The position numbers and the translations under genes were made by a program. This document shows positions 1 to 11,309 of a stretch of 64,000 nt of DNA, piece after piece. This stretch comes from Prochilodus magdalenae (Eukaryota > Chordata > Actinopteri > Characiformes > Prochilodontidae): contig JAMWET010006760.1 in NCBI GenBank assembly GCA_024036415.1, forward strand, positions 1,015,001-1,079,000, given 5' to 3'. How positions within the stretch are numbered: the first letter of the stretch is position 1; every line of letters starts with the position of its first letter. The notes under the pieces were generated by a model. It was not told the DNA's origin. It saw only the letters and a program-made list of their open reading frames with translations, and searched no databases.

Positions 1-962
1 GAGGTAGTTTGTTGCACAAAAGAAAACAAACGAGTCAAGGCCCTTATTTATGTGTGTCACCTGTGTGCAATAAGACAGGGCTAATGTGTGTAAAGAGGCA
101 TAAATGGACGTTACGAAGCACTTAATTTCCTGCACAGCATGTGAAGATTGGCTATTAAATCTGATTACTGGCATGCGTAACTATTGAGAGTGTCCTTAAG
201 TGCTCTCTGTGCCCCAAAATGGTACTAGTGCTTTATCATAAATTATATTATTGTGGTGCTTTCATGGATAAGAACACCCCCGTTTTAATATGATTTTAAC
301 GGGAATCCTCAGAATATAAGCATAGAAATCCAAGTCCCTTCTATACCGAACAAAGAGCGAGAAATTAAAGTCCCTCTTTCGAAATTAAAGCAGCAAAGTG
401 GCTGCCATAATACAGCCACTGCAGACTGTGTGATAGATGGTACACTTACATTGTGCTACAAGGTTTTTCACTAGTTTAATGAAATATGTTGGTATTATAG
501 CGTAGTTTAATATGCAAATGCTGTATAGCAGAATGAGACAAGAGCACCAAAGAGCTTTGGCTGATGAGAGCTACTCAGACAAGAGCAGCGATCAGGAATT
601 TATGACTACTTATTTAACACGTAAAAGTATTAAACTTTTAAGACAAACGATTGAATTATGAATATATTTATGCAGAAGTGTTGGCAGAGAAGTGATACTG
701 CCCCCAGTCTTGCAGTGAAATGAATCTGGCTGACAGGCACTCTTGTTTTACATATTTATCTGGACATTATGGCTTCAAAGCCTTGCCATGTCTAGAATAT
801 AGAAAGTGGGTAAGTACATAAACCACTCAACACATTTCCGGGTGCTGGGAGAAGATCGAGGATGAAATACCTGAGATGCATAACTGTGCCTTAACTCAAA
901 ATAGAACAAAGGAAAAATAGCCGGAAAAGAAAACCTTCTGAATCTAGTTTCCAGATACTCAG
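1..962. other. No gene seen; AT-rich unique sequence
   Basis: No ORF of useful length and no repeat I recognise. The stretch is AT-rich, with scattered ATTA and TAAT cores and several runs of A. I see nothing here that I can call a functional element. Confidence 0.5.
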
Positions 963-1045
963 ATTAGGGCTGTCAACGTTAACACAGTAATTCACATTAA
1001 TTAATGTAAAATGCTTAAGGTGTTAAAAATTCTCGCCAGAAGGAA
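963..1045. repeat. Decayed dispersed repeat fragment (GGGCTGTCAACGTTAA type)
   Basis: The motif GGGCTGTCAACGTTAA followed by TTAA/TTAAT-rich sequence resembles the terminal part of a common fish DNA-transposon-derived repeat made of repeated TTAAYGC words. Only about 80 bp is recognisable and no coding part is attached. The family assignment is from memory; a repeat-library search would settle it. Confidence 0.35.
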
Positions 1046-1365
1046 AGAGGGGAAGAAATAATCGTCAAGGGATTTTTACACAGAATCTTGTGCGCAGGCA
1101 CTGGGTTTGCTATTTCAATAAACCCAAGGTTAGGTTGTTTCCTCATACTGTGAGAAGAATTCTGCATCTATTCTCATCTTCCTTGCTTTCTCTAACACCT
1201 CTCTGCCTCTCCACAAGACAAACAGATAGACTGTTAGAATGTGCTCAAATGCAATTAGAATGAAGCAAGTCAAAACGTGTTGTCTCCCCAACCAGGTCAC
1301 TTTTTCAAATGAAAAGAATGAAATAAACTGTGAGATGCTATTATACATACAAGGCCGAGCCACAT

Positions 1366-1790
1366 CATTATGACCACCTGCTAATATCTAGAGTAGCTGC
1401 CGTGTGCTACACGGAAAGCAGCTAGATGAGCTGGGGGTTACACAATAAGGTCCTGGTAGGTTGTCACAGGTATCTGGAGCCATGCTGACTGCAGTGTATC
1501 CCACAGCTGCTGGAGAGTGCATGGGGGAGGATCCATAGAGTGAACACAATGATCAAGGTGATCCCACAGATGCTCAACTGGGTTTGTGTCTGGGTAGTAC
1601 TTGGAAGTCTTGGTCATGCACATGCCAACCAGTGTCAGACATTTCTAGTCATGTGGCACTGTCCTACTGGAAGATCCCACCTTCTTCTGTGATCTGATTC
1701 ATACCCAAATCAGCTTAAAGTGCCTTCCGCATGGATGAGTGGGTCCAGAGAATGCCATGACAATGTGACTTCCTTTGTGAGCCGTATGCT
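1366..1790 (-). mobile_element. Tc1/mariner transposon relic with C-terminal transposase fragment
   Basis: Read on the minus strand, positions 1623-1438 translate into a Tc1 transposase DDE-domain tail: PDTNPVEHLWDHL (third acidic residue at codon 1575-1573), then a QLWDTLQSAW segment and IPVTTYQDLI. Upstream on the same strand an FQ-stop-DSAT motif holds the second catalytic Asp (1663-1661), where the usual QQD has become Q-stop-D. The Asp and Glu codons are in different frames and closer than the 34 residues normal for the family, so there has been an indel between them. At 1366-1395 the sequence resembles the end of a fish Tc1 terminal repeat (CATTATGACCACCTGCTAAT). The N-terminal DNA-binding half is missing. 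It is inactive. Confidence 0.75.
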
Positions 1791-2004
1791 GCTACCGTAT
1801 AAAGTATATAAACGTATAATAATGCGAATATATAGACATCTCTGTGTATATTCAGGTACATAGAATTACAATGTTCATATTTTATACTGTGTAATTCTAT
1901 AGTCCCAGTATCAGCTCATTTGGATGTGGACATGCCAGACACCATTGGGCTAACCACTACAGCAGTAAGAGAGAAATAAACACGTAAATAGTTGGAACTG
2001 ATAG

Positions 2005-2190
2005 CTTAAAAATGTGTAAACGAGCTGCTCACCCTGTTCCGTGCTGTACTGTAGGGCTGTTTAGTATTGCAGTGTTTATGCCACCCATCCTGTTGAAGTG
2101 TGTGGCTGTTGATGACCTGCCTGTTATCCTGGCTGTTCAGTAGGGCTGGGTAATAGGCTCCTTTGCTCCCATGTTCAGTAAAGAGCACAG
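2005..2190 (-). repeat. Dispersed repeat fragment, related to 24985-25100
   Basis: On the minus strand this block contains CTACTGAACAGCCAGGATAA followed by a CATCAACAGCCACAC word. The plus-strand block at 24985-25100 carries CTACTGAACAACCAGGACAG and CATCATCAGCCACAC in the same order. The two are diverged copies of one dispersed family in opposite orientation. The open frame on the minus strand (60 codons) is not a recognised protein. I cannot name the family. Confidence 0.45.
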
Positions 2191-2314
2191 TTTGAATGAC
2201 AAAACACTAATTATTACAGCAACAATGCTGTTTAATGGTTAGGCTTGTTATTATGGGGTTGTGTGTCGCTCTGTGTTTGGGCTATTACAAGGTTGTTGGA
2301 TCACTCCCAGGTAG

Positions 2315-2470
2315 GTACCATGGGGCACTGACCTTTTACTGGAGGGCTGCATTCACCTTGCAGTGGATGGCTGTTGGTTTCTGCTCACTGAGCACTACTA
2401 CAGTGCCCTGGAGCAAGGCACTTAAACCTGGGGGCCACTAGGGGTCCAACCTGTTCCCTTAAAGCATTCT
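2315..2470 (+). repeat. SINE-like dispersed repeat fragment
   Basis: The words CTCACTGAGCACTACTACAG and GAGCAAGGCACTTAAACC are typical of the body of a fish tRNA-derived SINE, where a 'gagcaaggcacttaacc' phrase follows the promoter head. I do not see clear A and B boxes, so the head appears lost or diverged. The assignment is by resemblance. Confidence 0.4.
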
Positions 2471-3904
2471 GGAAAATGTGATTATGTCCTAAACAGTCTG
2501 ACATTTAGTTTAGTTGACACTAGGTAGGGGGTCCTAGTGCTTATTGTTAAGAGTCTGATGATATAGTAACATCAAGCTCATCTTTATTATGGGCATGTTT
2601 TTTTTTTTTTTCAGATTTGCATATTGACACTGTCCAAAAATAAACTAATAATTGTAGTTGCTGGTAGTTAACTGTAACTGTTGGTCATCTAGTGTCATAC
2701 ATACCACTGAACTGAAAACAGTTGTCATACATATTGCATTATATTGTGCCACACATTTCGATGGGCTTCAAGTCTGAACTTCAGGCATGAATATGAAGCC
2801 ACACATTTGTGACACATGCAGAGTGGGCATTGCTAAAATAAGCAGAAACATCCCTGAAAAATGTGTTGTCTAGATGGCGGCATATGTGTATGTAAAACGC
2901 TCATGCGCCTCTCAGAATTAGTGACGTCATTGGTGCTAACAAACCCCTGGGCCAGAACATGCCCTGCCTTTTAGATTTGGCTTCCTTTTGAAAGAACGTC
3001 CACTATTTCAAGAAACAAGGGTCAAGACGGACTAATAAAGACCAGAGCACACATTTCCTCTTTGTGTTAGTCCATCTCAGATGAGCTTTAGCCCAGAAAG
3101 CTCTACATTGTTTCTGGATGTTACTGATAAGAAATATATGTAGCAGAGCTTTAACTAATGCAGCAACAAACTATATTTATTACAGTTTATCAGTCAGTTT
3201 GGTTCGTTTCTCAAATCAGAATTGAAATTCTCAAAATTGTTCATTCAATTTCCACTTCTTCTTGTCGCTTGAGCACATCATACTAGCATTTCTCATTGTG
3301 TCTCACATTTTGCAAAGGCTTTTGTACATTCATGCAAATGGTCATGTGCCAATGTCTGCTGTTTTTTACATTATCGATTGTGTATGTCATGTTTAGCAAA
3401 ATGTGTTCTGCTGAGTGTCTGTTGAATTGTCTTACCATCCAAAACATTTTGGTCATTTAATCTTTTATTGCTCATCCTTAATTGTTCTTTGGAGAATCTT
3501 GGCTTTCAGTTAAGAAGGGGAATTTGTGAAGGTTTAGATCTCAATAGCTCTCAACCATAGGTCAGAGGTGCATCTCATGAACCTTTAATTGACAAACATA
3601 TATAGACACAAAATATTGTGGTGTCACAAAGTCTCACAGTGGAAAGACAAGGCCTTGTACAGGTTGAACCGCCAAGAGGAGGGGTAAGGCTGCATGGTGA
3701 AAGGCTGAGAGGACATTCACATTAATTTTGAAATGTTATTTAATCGTATGTTTTGCATTTTTGAATTATTATACCATATAGGACTGCAAGACTAGTTCAC
3801 AGGGGTGACAGAGGTCCCATTTTCACACCTCAACAGGAGAAGGCTATATGTATAATAATAATGCCATAAGGCATAAGGCTATATGTATAACAAATAATGC
3901 CATA
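2471..3904. other. No gene seen; unique sequence with a short T run
   Basis: The stretch has a 14-base T run near 2600, AT-rich sequence, and a more CpG-containing patch around 2870-3000. No open frame of note. Part of the region before 3905 may be the decayed 5' flank of the IS630-type element that follows, but I find no terminal repeat to set its limit. Confidence 0.4.
2922..2929. promoter_or_regulatory. Perfect cAMP response element (TGACGTCA)
   Basis: An exact CREB/ATF palindrome lies in a slightly CpG-enriched patch. About one such 8-mer is expected by chance in a window of this size, and no transcription unit is visible beside it. I record it as a motif match only. Confidence 0.2.
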
Positions 3905-4370
3905 AGGCTGAGGGAGATCCAGCAAGCCATTATACAAGACAACAATGTTTTTCAAATGATTCAATCTATAAGCATCTCCACCACTGATCAAGTTCTGAAA
4001 TGACACCAGATGAACATGAAACAGCTGTACAAAGTTCCATTTCAAAGAAATGGTGACAGGGTGAAAGAGCTGCGGGACCTGTATGTACAGGTAAAGCCCT
4101 TATGCATACTGACATGTTTGCTATGGCTGAAATGATTCTTGTCTGAAATGAACATTATATGTACTTCATTGCTCCTTTTGTGCTGCAGCGTATCATGAGC
4201 TGGAATCAAGAGAACTACTCCACACTTTTATATGCTTGGATGAGGCTGGCTTTAACATTGCAAAATGCAGAAGTCGTGGTCGAAACACCATTCCTCCATA
4301 TGGCTACCATTGATGTGCAGCCCAACGGGGAGGAAACATCACAGTGTGTGCTGCTATGTCTTTCCTGAAT
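3905..4370 (+). pseudogene. IS630/Tc1-type transposase relic with an apparent intron
   Basis: Two blocks of one transposase are recognisable. Block 1 (3905-4090) begins LREIQQAI and includes VFQMIQSISISTTDQVLK, then a TGA stop (4001-4003), then HQMNMKQLYKVPF and VKELRDLYVQ: a helix-turn-helix end and linker. Block 2 (from 4189) contains HTFICLDEAGFNIAK with the first catalytic Asp at 4239-4241, a basic R-rich segment, an in-frame TGA at 4311-4313, and QRGGNITVCAAMS. The blocks are separated by 4091-4188, which starts GTAAAG and ends TGCTGCAG, so it fits a phase-0 GT-AG intron of 98 bp. A one-base deletion just after the acceptor breaks the frame. The C-terminal catalytic part is missing. Introns in this teleost transposase type agree with my memory of the family; the exact subfamily is uncertain. 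Confidence 0.7.
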
Positions 4371-5498
4371 TTCTATCTGATTTTTTAGATTTTTTTTCAA
4401 CAAATTGCAAAATGAACCGTACAATTAAAGAATATTACTGTATAAATTTGATTCCAGTTTCTTGCTGTCACTCTCCCACATACAGTCATGTGTAACTTTG
4501 CGCGATGATTTTGGATCTGGGTTGGTAGTATAAACCATATTGTGGTTTTACTGCCCAGTTTTAGTCACACTGTGACACATGTAATTTGTTTTGACTGTCA
4601 TCCATTACTCTTGTAAAATTTGTTTATTCAATAGAGCTAAATTTGACCATGATGTGACAGATTTAATTATCTGATGATATGGTGTATAGGTATAGTCTAT
4701 GTCTACTTATGTTCTCTGGCATGTTTACAACATGTACAATCAAACAACCATTTTAACAGTACAGTCTTCATTAAATATGGTCCCAGTTTTAATCTTGACT
4801 AAAATACTTGGCCAAGACAGCCTTCATAACCCACGTGTACTATGCATATTTTTTTTCCAGTCAGCAACTAAAAACGCTGGCTAGGCACAGGTAACCTGAG
4901 CTCTTAATTCTTGGTGTATGTGATAGATGACTACTGAGACTGCTGGGACAGTAAGCCCCCCTGGTGTGTCATAGAGTGACATGCTGGGACTCTACACAGG
5001 CACATTGGGCTGAACACTTTTCCCATATCTCACTGTGGCTAAGCTGGCTTTGTTTTCATGTCTATGGTTTAGGCATAATTCATGAAATGAACATCTCATT
5101 AATAAGACTCCACCTGGGCGGCCCTTGAAATGAGAGCCCAGCCTATTTGTACAGAATCTTCCATGCTGTGGTAGGCAGTTATTTTTTTTTTCCTTCATGG
5201 TAAGAACTGATGCCCTGACACACCACATGGTGTTGACTCAGCATAAGCTCAGAGAAGATGGAAGAACAAGGAGGAGCTAGGGCTTGTGCTGGAAAGAGTC
5301 AAACTCAATTACTAAGCCATTCATTTTCCATCTACACCAGTAGCCAGCCCATCCAAGCCCTCTGTGCTTCCAACAAAGGCCTCATAATTACTACAGGCAC
5401 TGTTGGTGGAACTGTAACAGTCATTGCCATGTTGGACAAGTTTTATTCAGGTGGTGTATATTTAATTATTAATTTATTTTAATAAAAACACTAAAGGA
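4371..5498. other. No gene seen; probable decayed transposon flank then unique sequence
   Basis: The first 300 bases or so after the transposase relic are AT-rich and may be its decayed 3' part. The rest has T runs (4850, 5180) and short ORFs without family features. Confidence 0.4.
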
Positions 5499-5512
5499 CT
5501 TCTATCTATCTA

Positions 5513-5722
5513 CAGTGGGGTGCGAAAGTTTGGGCAGCGTTGTTAATTTTCCTGATTTACCTTTATAAAGCATTGATTGTTTGGATAAAAAAATTGCGTT
5601 AAATATATCATACAGGGGACAAACACAGTGATATTTGAGAAGTGAAATGAAGTTTATATGATTTACAGAAAGTGTGCAATAATTGTCTAAACAAAAGTGG
5701 ACAGGTGCATAAATTTGGGCAC
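5513..5722 (+). repeat. Left terminal inverted repeat of the Tc1-like element
   Basis: It pairs with 6673-6882 along its whole length, with a few substitutions and small indels (for example a T-run length difference near 6800). The inner end is the AAATTTGGGCAC word, matched by GTGCCCAAATTT on the other side. Long inverted repeats of this kind normally contain outer and inner transposase sites. Confidence 0.9.
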
Positions 5723-5901
5723 TGTTGTCATTTTATTGATTTCAAAACCTTTAGAACTAATTACTGGAACTCAAATTTGGTTTGGTAAGTTCAGTGACCC
5801 TTGACCTCCATACACAGGTGACTCCAATTATGAGAAAGGGTATTTAAGGGGGGCAATTGTAAGTTTTTCTCCTCTTTGCATCTTCTCTGAAGAGTCGCAG
5901 C

Positions 5902-6708
5902 ATGGGAGTCTCAAAACAACTTTCAAATGACCTGAAAACAAAAATTGTTCACCGTCATGGTTTAGGGGAAGGATACAGAAAGCTATCTCAGAGATTTCAG
6001 CTTTTAGTCTCCACTGTGAGAAACATTGCCAATGTCACTCCGCCCACATCACAAACAGAGCCGCTTGAGGTATGCTAAAGCACATTTGGACAAGCCAGCT
6101 TCATTTTGGAATAAGGTGCTGTGTTATTTGGGCATAACAAGGGCCGTTATGCATGGAGGAAAAAGAACACAGCACTCCAAGAAAAACACCTGCTACCTAC
6201 AGTAAAATTAGGTGGTGGTTCCATTATGCTGTGGGGCTGTGTGGCCAGCACAGGCACTGGGAATCTTGTTAAAGTTGAGGGACGCATGGATTCCAATCAA
6301 TATCAGCAGATTCTGGAGACCAATGTCCAGGAATCAGTGATAAAGCTGCGCCAGGGCTGGATCTTCCACTAAGACAACGACCCTAAACACTACTCAAAAT
6401 CTACTAATGCATTCATGCAGAGGAACAAGTTCAGTGTTCTGGAATGGCCATCTCAGTCCCCAGACCTGAATATTATTGAAAATCTGCGGTGTCACTTAAA
6501 GAGAGCTGTCCATGCTCGGAAACCATCAAACCTGAATGAACTAGAGATGTTTTGTAAAGAAGAATGGTCTAAAATACCTTCAGCCACAATCCAGACTCTC
6601 ATTAGAAGCTATAGGAAGCGTTTAGAGGCTGTTATTTCTGCGAAAGGAGGATCTACTAAAGGTTTTTTTTTGGTGCCCAAATTTATGCACCTGTCCACTT
6701 TTGTTTAG
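5902..6708 (+). pseudogene. Broken Tc1 (DD34E) transposase
   Basis: Translation from ATG 5902 gives MGVSKQLSNDLKTKIVHRH, the paired-like helix-turn-helix start usual for Tc1 transposases, and stops at 6076-6078. The next recognisable block, in another frame, is the RYAKAHLDKP segment (about 6068), so most of the second DNA-binding helix region is deleted. The first catalytic Asp motif (usually SDE) is also lost at about 6117-6123. The rest is good: FGHNKGRYAW, GGGSIMLWGC, then a TAA stop (6370-6372) in place of Gln just before the second catalytic Asp (6373-6375), and SPDLNIIENL with Glu at 6478-6480. Asp to Glu leaves 34 residues between, the Tc1 spacing. It cannot make active enzyme. Confidence 0.92.
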
Positions 6709-6882
6709 ACAATTATTGCACACTTTCTGTAAATCATATAAACTTCATTTCACTTCTCAAATATCACTGTGTTTGTCCCCTATATGATATATTTAACTTA
6801 TTTTTTTTATCCTAACAATCAATGCTTTATGAAGGTAAATCAGGAAAATTAACAACGCAGCCCAAACTTTCGCACCCCACTG
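6673..6882 (-). repeat. Right terminal inverted repeat of the Tc1-like element
   Basis: Reverse complement of 5513-5722. The last transposase-frame codons run into this repeat, and the frame stops at 6706-6708. Confidence 0.9.
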
Positions 6883-6914
6883 TATCTATCTATGTATCTA
6901 TCTATCTATCTATC

Positions 6915-7945
6915 CTGGCAGTTTCAGGACCACCTTTTGGTGCTGTGGCAAATGGGTTCACCTAGTTGATCCTTCATAGCCTAGCACCTATAAATTGCCC
7001 AGGATACCTGTAAAAAAACATAGATTATGTAAAACTGTATCATATTTTTCTTCCCGAAGACACAAAAGAAGATATAGGATCTAACTAAATGTGGAAAAGT
7101 GCATTAATGGACTACAAAGGAAGGTTTCCAGATAAAAAAGTCTTAAACCAAATATTTTGCTGCCATTTTTGTTGCCAACATCCAGCTAATGCTGGATTAG
7201 AAAGTCAATCTGGAACTCCCCAAATATTGACGGTATTTTGTCTACTGCTTGTGACTCAACATTATAAACTCCATCTTAAAGGCTTTCATAGGTTTCATGT
7301 TGATAATTAAGATTTAGATAGATTGATAGATGTGCACTGGAAAGTTGACTGATCTACTTTCTAGCCAAGTAACTATAAATGATGACCATCGCTAATATAA
7401 TTACAGAGCAGGATCATTCTCCTCCATGCCCGTTTCACCTTAGATTCTTTAGACACTGCAGACAAATTGGGTCAGACTTCTTCTCATTCCCCCACTGTGG
7501 CAGTTTCTTATTAGGATTGGCAAGGTAACAGAATTGTGTTTGAACCTAAAGTTCAACCTGTGCCTCATCATTCCCCCTCCTGTTCGCCAGCTTCACTCGT
7601 TACCTGGCCCACATTGCCTCCTCTGAACTTCAATCTGATCAAATAAGGGAGGAAATAAGAGAGTGTCTCCAGTGGCCCGGCTCTGAAATATGGTTTAGAG
7701 GAATACTGCAGGATGGAGCCCATTTGGCATTTTCCAAAGCTGACCTCAGAATGACATTTATTCAAAAGCAGACTGGATTTTTTTCGGTCCTTGAGTCCTT
7801 GTTGTGTCCTTTGTTGTTGGCATATCTGTTCTCCTTTACATTTACTGCACTGTCCTGTATCTCCACCATATGTCATTAGGAGAGAATCTCAGGATTCAAC
7901 ACGGTACAGTAAATAGGCTAATATAATATAGGGCGGAATATAGGG
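6915..7945. other. No gene seen; possible conserved block at 7560-7880
   Basis: Mostly unique sequence. The part at 7560-7880 is less AT-rich, free of simple repeats and without a recognisable repeat family, and it holds an accidental 102-codon minus-strand frame. It may be a conserved non-coding element, but I have no alignment. Confidence 0.35.
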
Positions 7946-7946
7946 C

Positions 7947-7959
7947 ATATATCTATCTA

Positions 7960-8020
<61 letters not shown>

Positions 8021-8046
8021 CTATATATATATATATATATATATAC
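7947..8046. repeat. (AT)n microsatellite with ATCT and ATAC interruptions
   Basis: About 100 bp of alternating AT, begun by TATC units and broken by single ATAC and ATCT units. Confidence 0.95.
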
Positions 8047-9884
8047 ATGCATTCACTGTTCCAGATGTTTTCTTTTTTCGTGGCTTTTTTATTTAGTTAT
8101 TTGTTTACTGTTTGTGCTATTTGAGCGTGGCTACGGCTGTAGCTGGGGGATGTGATATTGAAATTTGAAATTGAAATCACTGTGAGCTGTTATCCTGTGG
8201 GAAGATGCTGGAGCGTGGTTGAAGGTCTTTGTACATATGCACTCGCTGAGAGGCAGAGATATAGTAGCATATAAAGTCACCATGATCCAATGGAGCCCCT
8301 CTTGGCTGAAGCTGAGGCATGAAAGCCCACTGCGCTCCCAGCTCATTTCATCTAATGCCGCTTCTCTCTCTCTCGCTATCTCTCTCTCTTTCTGTCTCTC
8401 ACATACTCTCTCACTCACTCACTCTTTCCACCCTATGCTTTTCATCCTGACACTTCTCTCTGCACAAATAATTCAGAACCAAGCACCTACCCCCACCCAG
8501 CCTGCCCCAACCCCCACCTGCACATGCACGTATACAGTAGCGCTTCTGCCATCATCAAAATCCTCCATTTCAGCTGCATTGCACACAGGTGCCTGAACCC
8601 ATTCCACACAGAGGAGCTGCAGTGCACTCCCTCTTTGCTCATGTCAGCCTGGCTCTGCTAGTCTTTAAGACTTGGGCTTATCATCACACCCTTTACTCGC
8701 TCCCCCACCCACCTCTCTCTCGCTACACACCTCCAATACCAACTCTGCTCTTAATAAATGCCTCTTTCTGAGCTGCAGTCAGCCTGGATATGGACAGATA
8801 CAGCAGATGTAGGCTCTAATCATGCTTTATGTAAGGTCCTTACAGTGCAGTAATGCCTTAAAGATTTTTGAGAGCTGTTTTGCATTTACATTTTGTTGCT
8901 GTCGTAAGAAAACAACTTGAGTGCAGAACACTTTCTTAACTTGCGTATATTTTAATTAAACATGAGTTACACTTAGAGCATTTGTCATTAGGTACACAGA
9001 GTACACTGCTCAACACGTTAAGGATCATGGGCTACCACACAGAATTTCTTGCCAGAAACCATGTAAATTTTAAATCTTTTAAATCTATTTTCTAAGAAAA
9101 TCTCAGTCACAATTGATTATGCGTAGTCCCTATAGGTACCTATTTGTTACAGCTGTTCTCATATCAAGGAAAGTGGCAATGCTTATTATACTATGTATAA
9201 TTTTACCTTTACTGATCTATCATTGGCCACCTATTCCTGTAATAAAATGAGATGTGTTCTCTATAGAGGATTAGTTAATATTCATTAATAACATGTAAGA
9301 TAATCAAATAGCTGTATTTAAAGGTTAGGGATGTTAAAGGTTAGGGATGTTTCTAAAATGAATGCGAGTAGACTGTTTCTTTGTTGTGGAGATGTGCACA
9401 GGGTTGAAACATCTTGTGATCAAAGAGGATGGAATCACGCATGTGCAGTATATGACATCTGAAGCTTGTGATGCACAGACGACCCTGATTGTAAGTGTTA
9501 TATGTCTGATATTGAATGTGTGAATGTACTCTCTCAGTCTACCATAATTAATTATCATAATTAAAAGTGCAGCTTTGGTGTACCAGGTACTGTCATTAAA
9601 CGCTAATATGATGTGACAATAAACAGAGATTTAATTGTAAATCATGAATCAGTTTCAGTGTGTGAAATCCACTTTATCTACATACAATTTACATGAAGCA
9701 TACCATAACTCATTAGCATTTGTTTCAATAGCGCTAAAGGAGGAGTTTGAGATCAATCAGGAAATGCACTGCTCCCTGTACTAAACACAACAATACAGTA
9801 GAATCATGTGATTCTGTAGTGTGGCTGTGTCCATAAAATACATATGCATATGCTGTATCATTACTGATGCCGCAGTAAGAAGGG
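8047..9884. other. No gene seen; pyrimidine-rich then AT-rich unique sequence
   Basis: Contains the CT-rich tract listed separately and a C-rich patch at 8480-8520. At about 9320-9352 a 16-base word (AAAGGTTAGGGATGTT) is present twice in tandem. The open frames at 8131-8771 on both strands come from the CT tract and adjoining low-complexity sequence, not from a gene. Confidence 0.45.
8359..8430 (+). repeat. CT-rich imperfect microsatellite
   Basis: TCTC units with interruptions (TCTCGCTATC, TTTCTG, ACATAC) and then CACT units. Confidence 0.85.
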
Positions 9885-10135
9885 CTGGGGTTTAAAAACC
9901 TGCCAGAATGATTATGTCCATTCTGTGTAGAGATTGCATGTTGCCCTCGTATCTGGGTGGGCTTCCTCACATAGTTCAAAAACATGCTGTCATGTGAGTT
10001 GGAAATACTAAATTGTCCCAGTGTGAGATTGTGTATGTGTGTCCTGTGATGGACTGGCAACCTGTCCAAGGTGTTACATGCCTAGAGGCTCCAGCATGCC
10101 CTGTGAATAAATGACTTAGATGATTATAGATGAAT
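9885..10135 (+). repeat. Dispersed repeat, copy 1 of the CTGGCAACCTGTCC family
   Basis: Recognised by GGTGGGCTTCCTCACATAG, AAATACTAAATTGTCC, GATGGACTGGCAACCTGTCC and GGCTCCAGCATGCC in order. This phrase set is a widespread fish interspersed repeat. A minus-strand copy lies at 42595-42900 and the terminal part recurs at 30579-30715. There is no coding capacity; the open frame on the minus strand is accidental. The class (SINE-like or MITE) is uncertain. Confidence 0.65.
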
Positions 10136-10164
10136 GCAATATTGCAGTGTATATGACGCCTCTG

Positions 10165-10210
10165 CACTAGCTGTGTTTATTTATTTATCTGTTTGTTTGT
10201 TTGTTTGTCA
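10165..10210 (+). repeat. TTTA and TTTG short tandem units
   Basis: TTTATTTATTTAT is followed by TGTTTGTTTGTTTGTTTGTC. Confidence 0.85.
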
Positions 10211-11309
10211 GGCATTGTCAGTAGCATAGAACAAAAGTATGGTATAAAATTTCCTTAAATGGAAAGTGGCAGCATTAGTATTATACCAGTGTGCATGAAA
10301 ACAAGTACATCCACATTTAATTGCACAGACATTACAAAAAGGAAACTGATGAATAACAGTTGTTTGAGAATTTTTGTGAACATTTTATGATCAGATTTGA
10401 CCTTATGCAACCGAGGAATGCGCTATAGTAGAGTAGGTAAGCTATGAGCAGTAAGCATTAAGAAGTTTCATACCAGCTCAATAATAGTAAATCCCAATGA
10501 ATCTACAGTCTGATTAAAGAGAGTTTCAGAGACTTATCAGTGTGTATATGTGTTTGCACATGTGTTTGTACTGGGTTAAGTCAGAAATGTGCATGTGTTT
10601 ACTCAGCTGCTAATGAGGGTGCTGGTTGGATTTTTAGCTAAATTGAGTGGGGAGCAGGTTTCATATCAGTCTTTCATATTAGACAGCATCAGGATTATTT
10701 GTTTAATTTTGATATCTCATGCTGGCTCCTCGGCTTAAAGCTTTAAGTGCAGGTGGAAAATCATGGGATCTTAATTTCACAAAGATTACAAAGCAATGAT
10801 GTAGGTCAAAAAGATGTTTTTGGCCTACACAACTTTCCATGACCCTTCTTACTGGTTCCTGTTGTTATTTTATTGTTATTATTGTTTCTCTCATGTCTTA
10901 CAATATCTGTGTTTATGTTTTATCTCTAAGAGTATGAAATAAGATAAAGGAATACATGTTAAGAATATTTTAAATTTTGTAAATGTAGAGATGACTTATT
11001 AGATCATCTAATTACCTTACCTCACCCCAAACTCTTACATATAGAAACTTTTCAGATGGTGGTTAACATGTTTTTGGACTAGATTCCTATAAACTGAGGA
11101 GAATCCCTGAGCTTTGCATATTTAACTTTGAATACAGCCTCAAAGGCAACCAGGAAGAGATTTAATGTTATTTACTGCCATGATCATATTTCAGACGGGT
11201 CCCAACAAAGTGAATATCATTTGTATTAATCATGCAGAGTATTTAAGAAATGTCCATTTTAATTTGGTATTCTTCATCTTTTACCAAGAACTGTAGAGGG
11301 TGGGATTAG
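10211..11309. other. No gene seen; AT-rich unique sequence
   Basis: No recognisable repeat, RNA gene or meaningful open frame. Several GTGTTTGTA and GTGTATATG words occur around 10540-10600, too short to be a microsatellite. Confidence 0.5.

Larger units (their letters stand above)
5513..6882 (+). mobile_element. Tc1-like DNA transposon, nearly full length, inactive
   Basis: The element starts CAGTGGGGTGCGAAAG and ends CTTTCGCACCCCACTG, flanked by TA on both sides (5511-5512, 6883-6884), the target duplication expected for Tc1/mariner. Inverted repeats of about 210 bp lie at 5513-5722 and 6673-6882 and are still close to identical. The total of 1370 bp is shorter than the roughly 1.6 kb usual for vertebrate Tc1 elements, because the transposase has an internal deletion. 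The close match of the inverted repeats suggests fairly recent insertion, or mobilisation in trans, compared with the other relics in the window. Confidence 0.93.
5499..6914 (+). repeat. TATC/TCTA microsatellite split by a transposon
   Basis: TCTATCTATCTA precedes the element at 5499-5512, and a run of TATC units with one TATG variant follows at 6883-6914. The Tc1-like element sits between them, so the microsatellite existed first and gave the TA target. Confidence 0.85.

Noticed and set aside
2922..2929. TGACGTCA as a promoter marker
   Set aside because: A single 8-mer match with no transcript evidence; about one is expected by chance in this window.
4215..4495. 69- and 76-codon frames overlapping the transposase relic
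   Set aside because: They are other-frame shadows; the recognisable protein homology is in the frame interrupted by stops.
8131..8771. Frames of 60-125 codons on both strands
   Set aside because: Low-complexity CT and C-rich sequence without protein features.
9320..9352. Telomere-like GGTTAGGG words
   Set aside because: Only two tandem copies of a 16-base unit; not a telomeric array.
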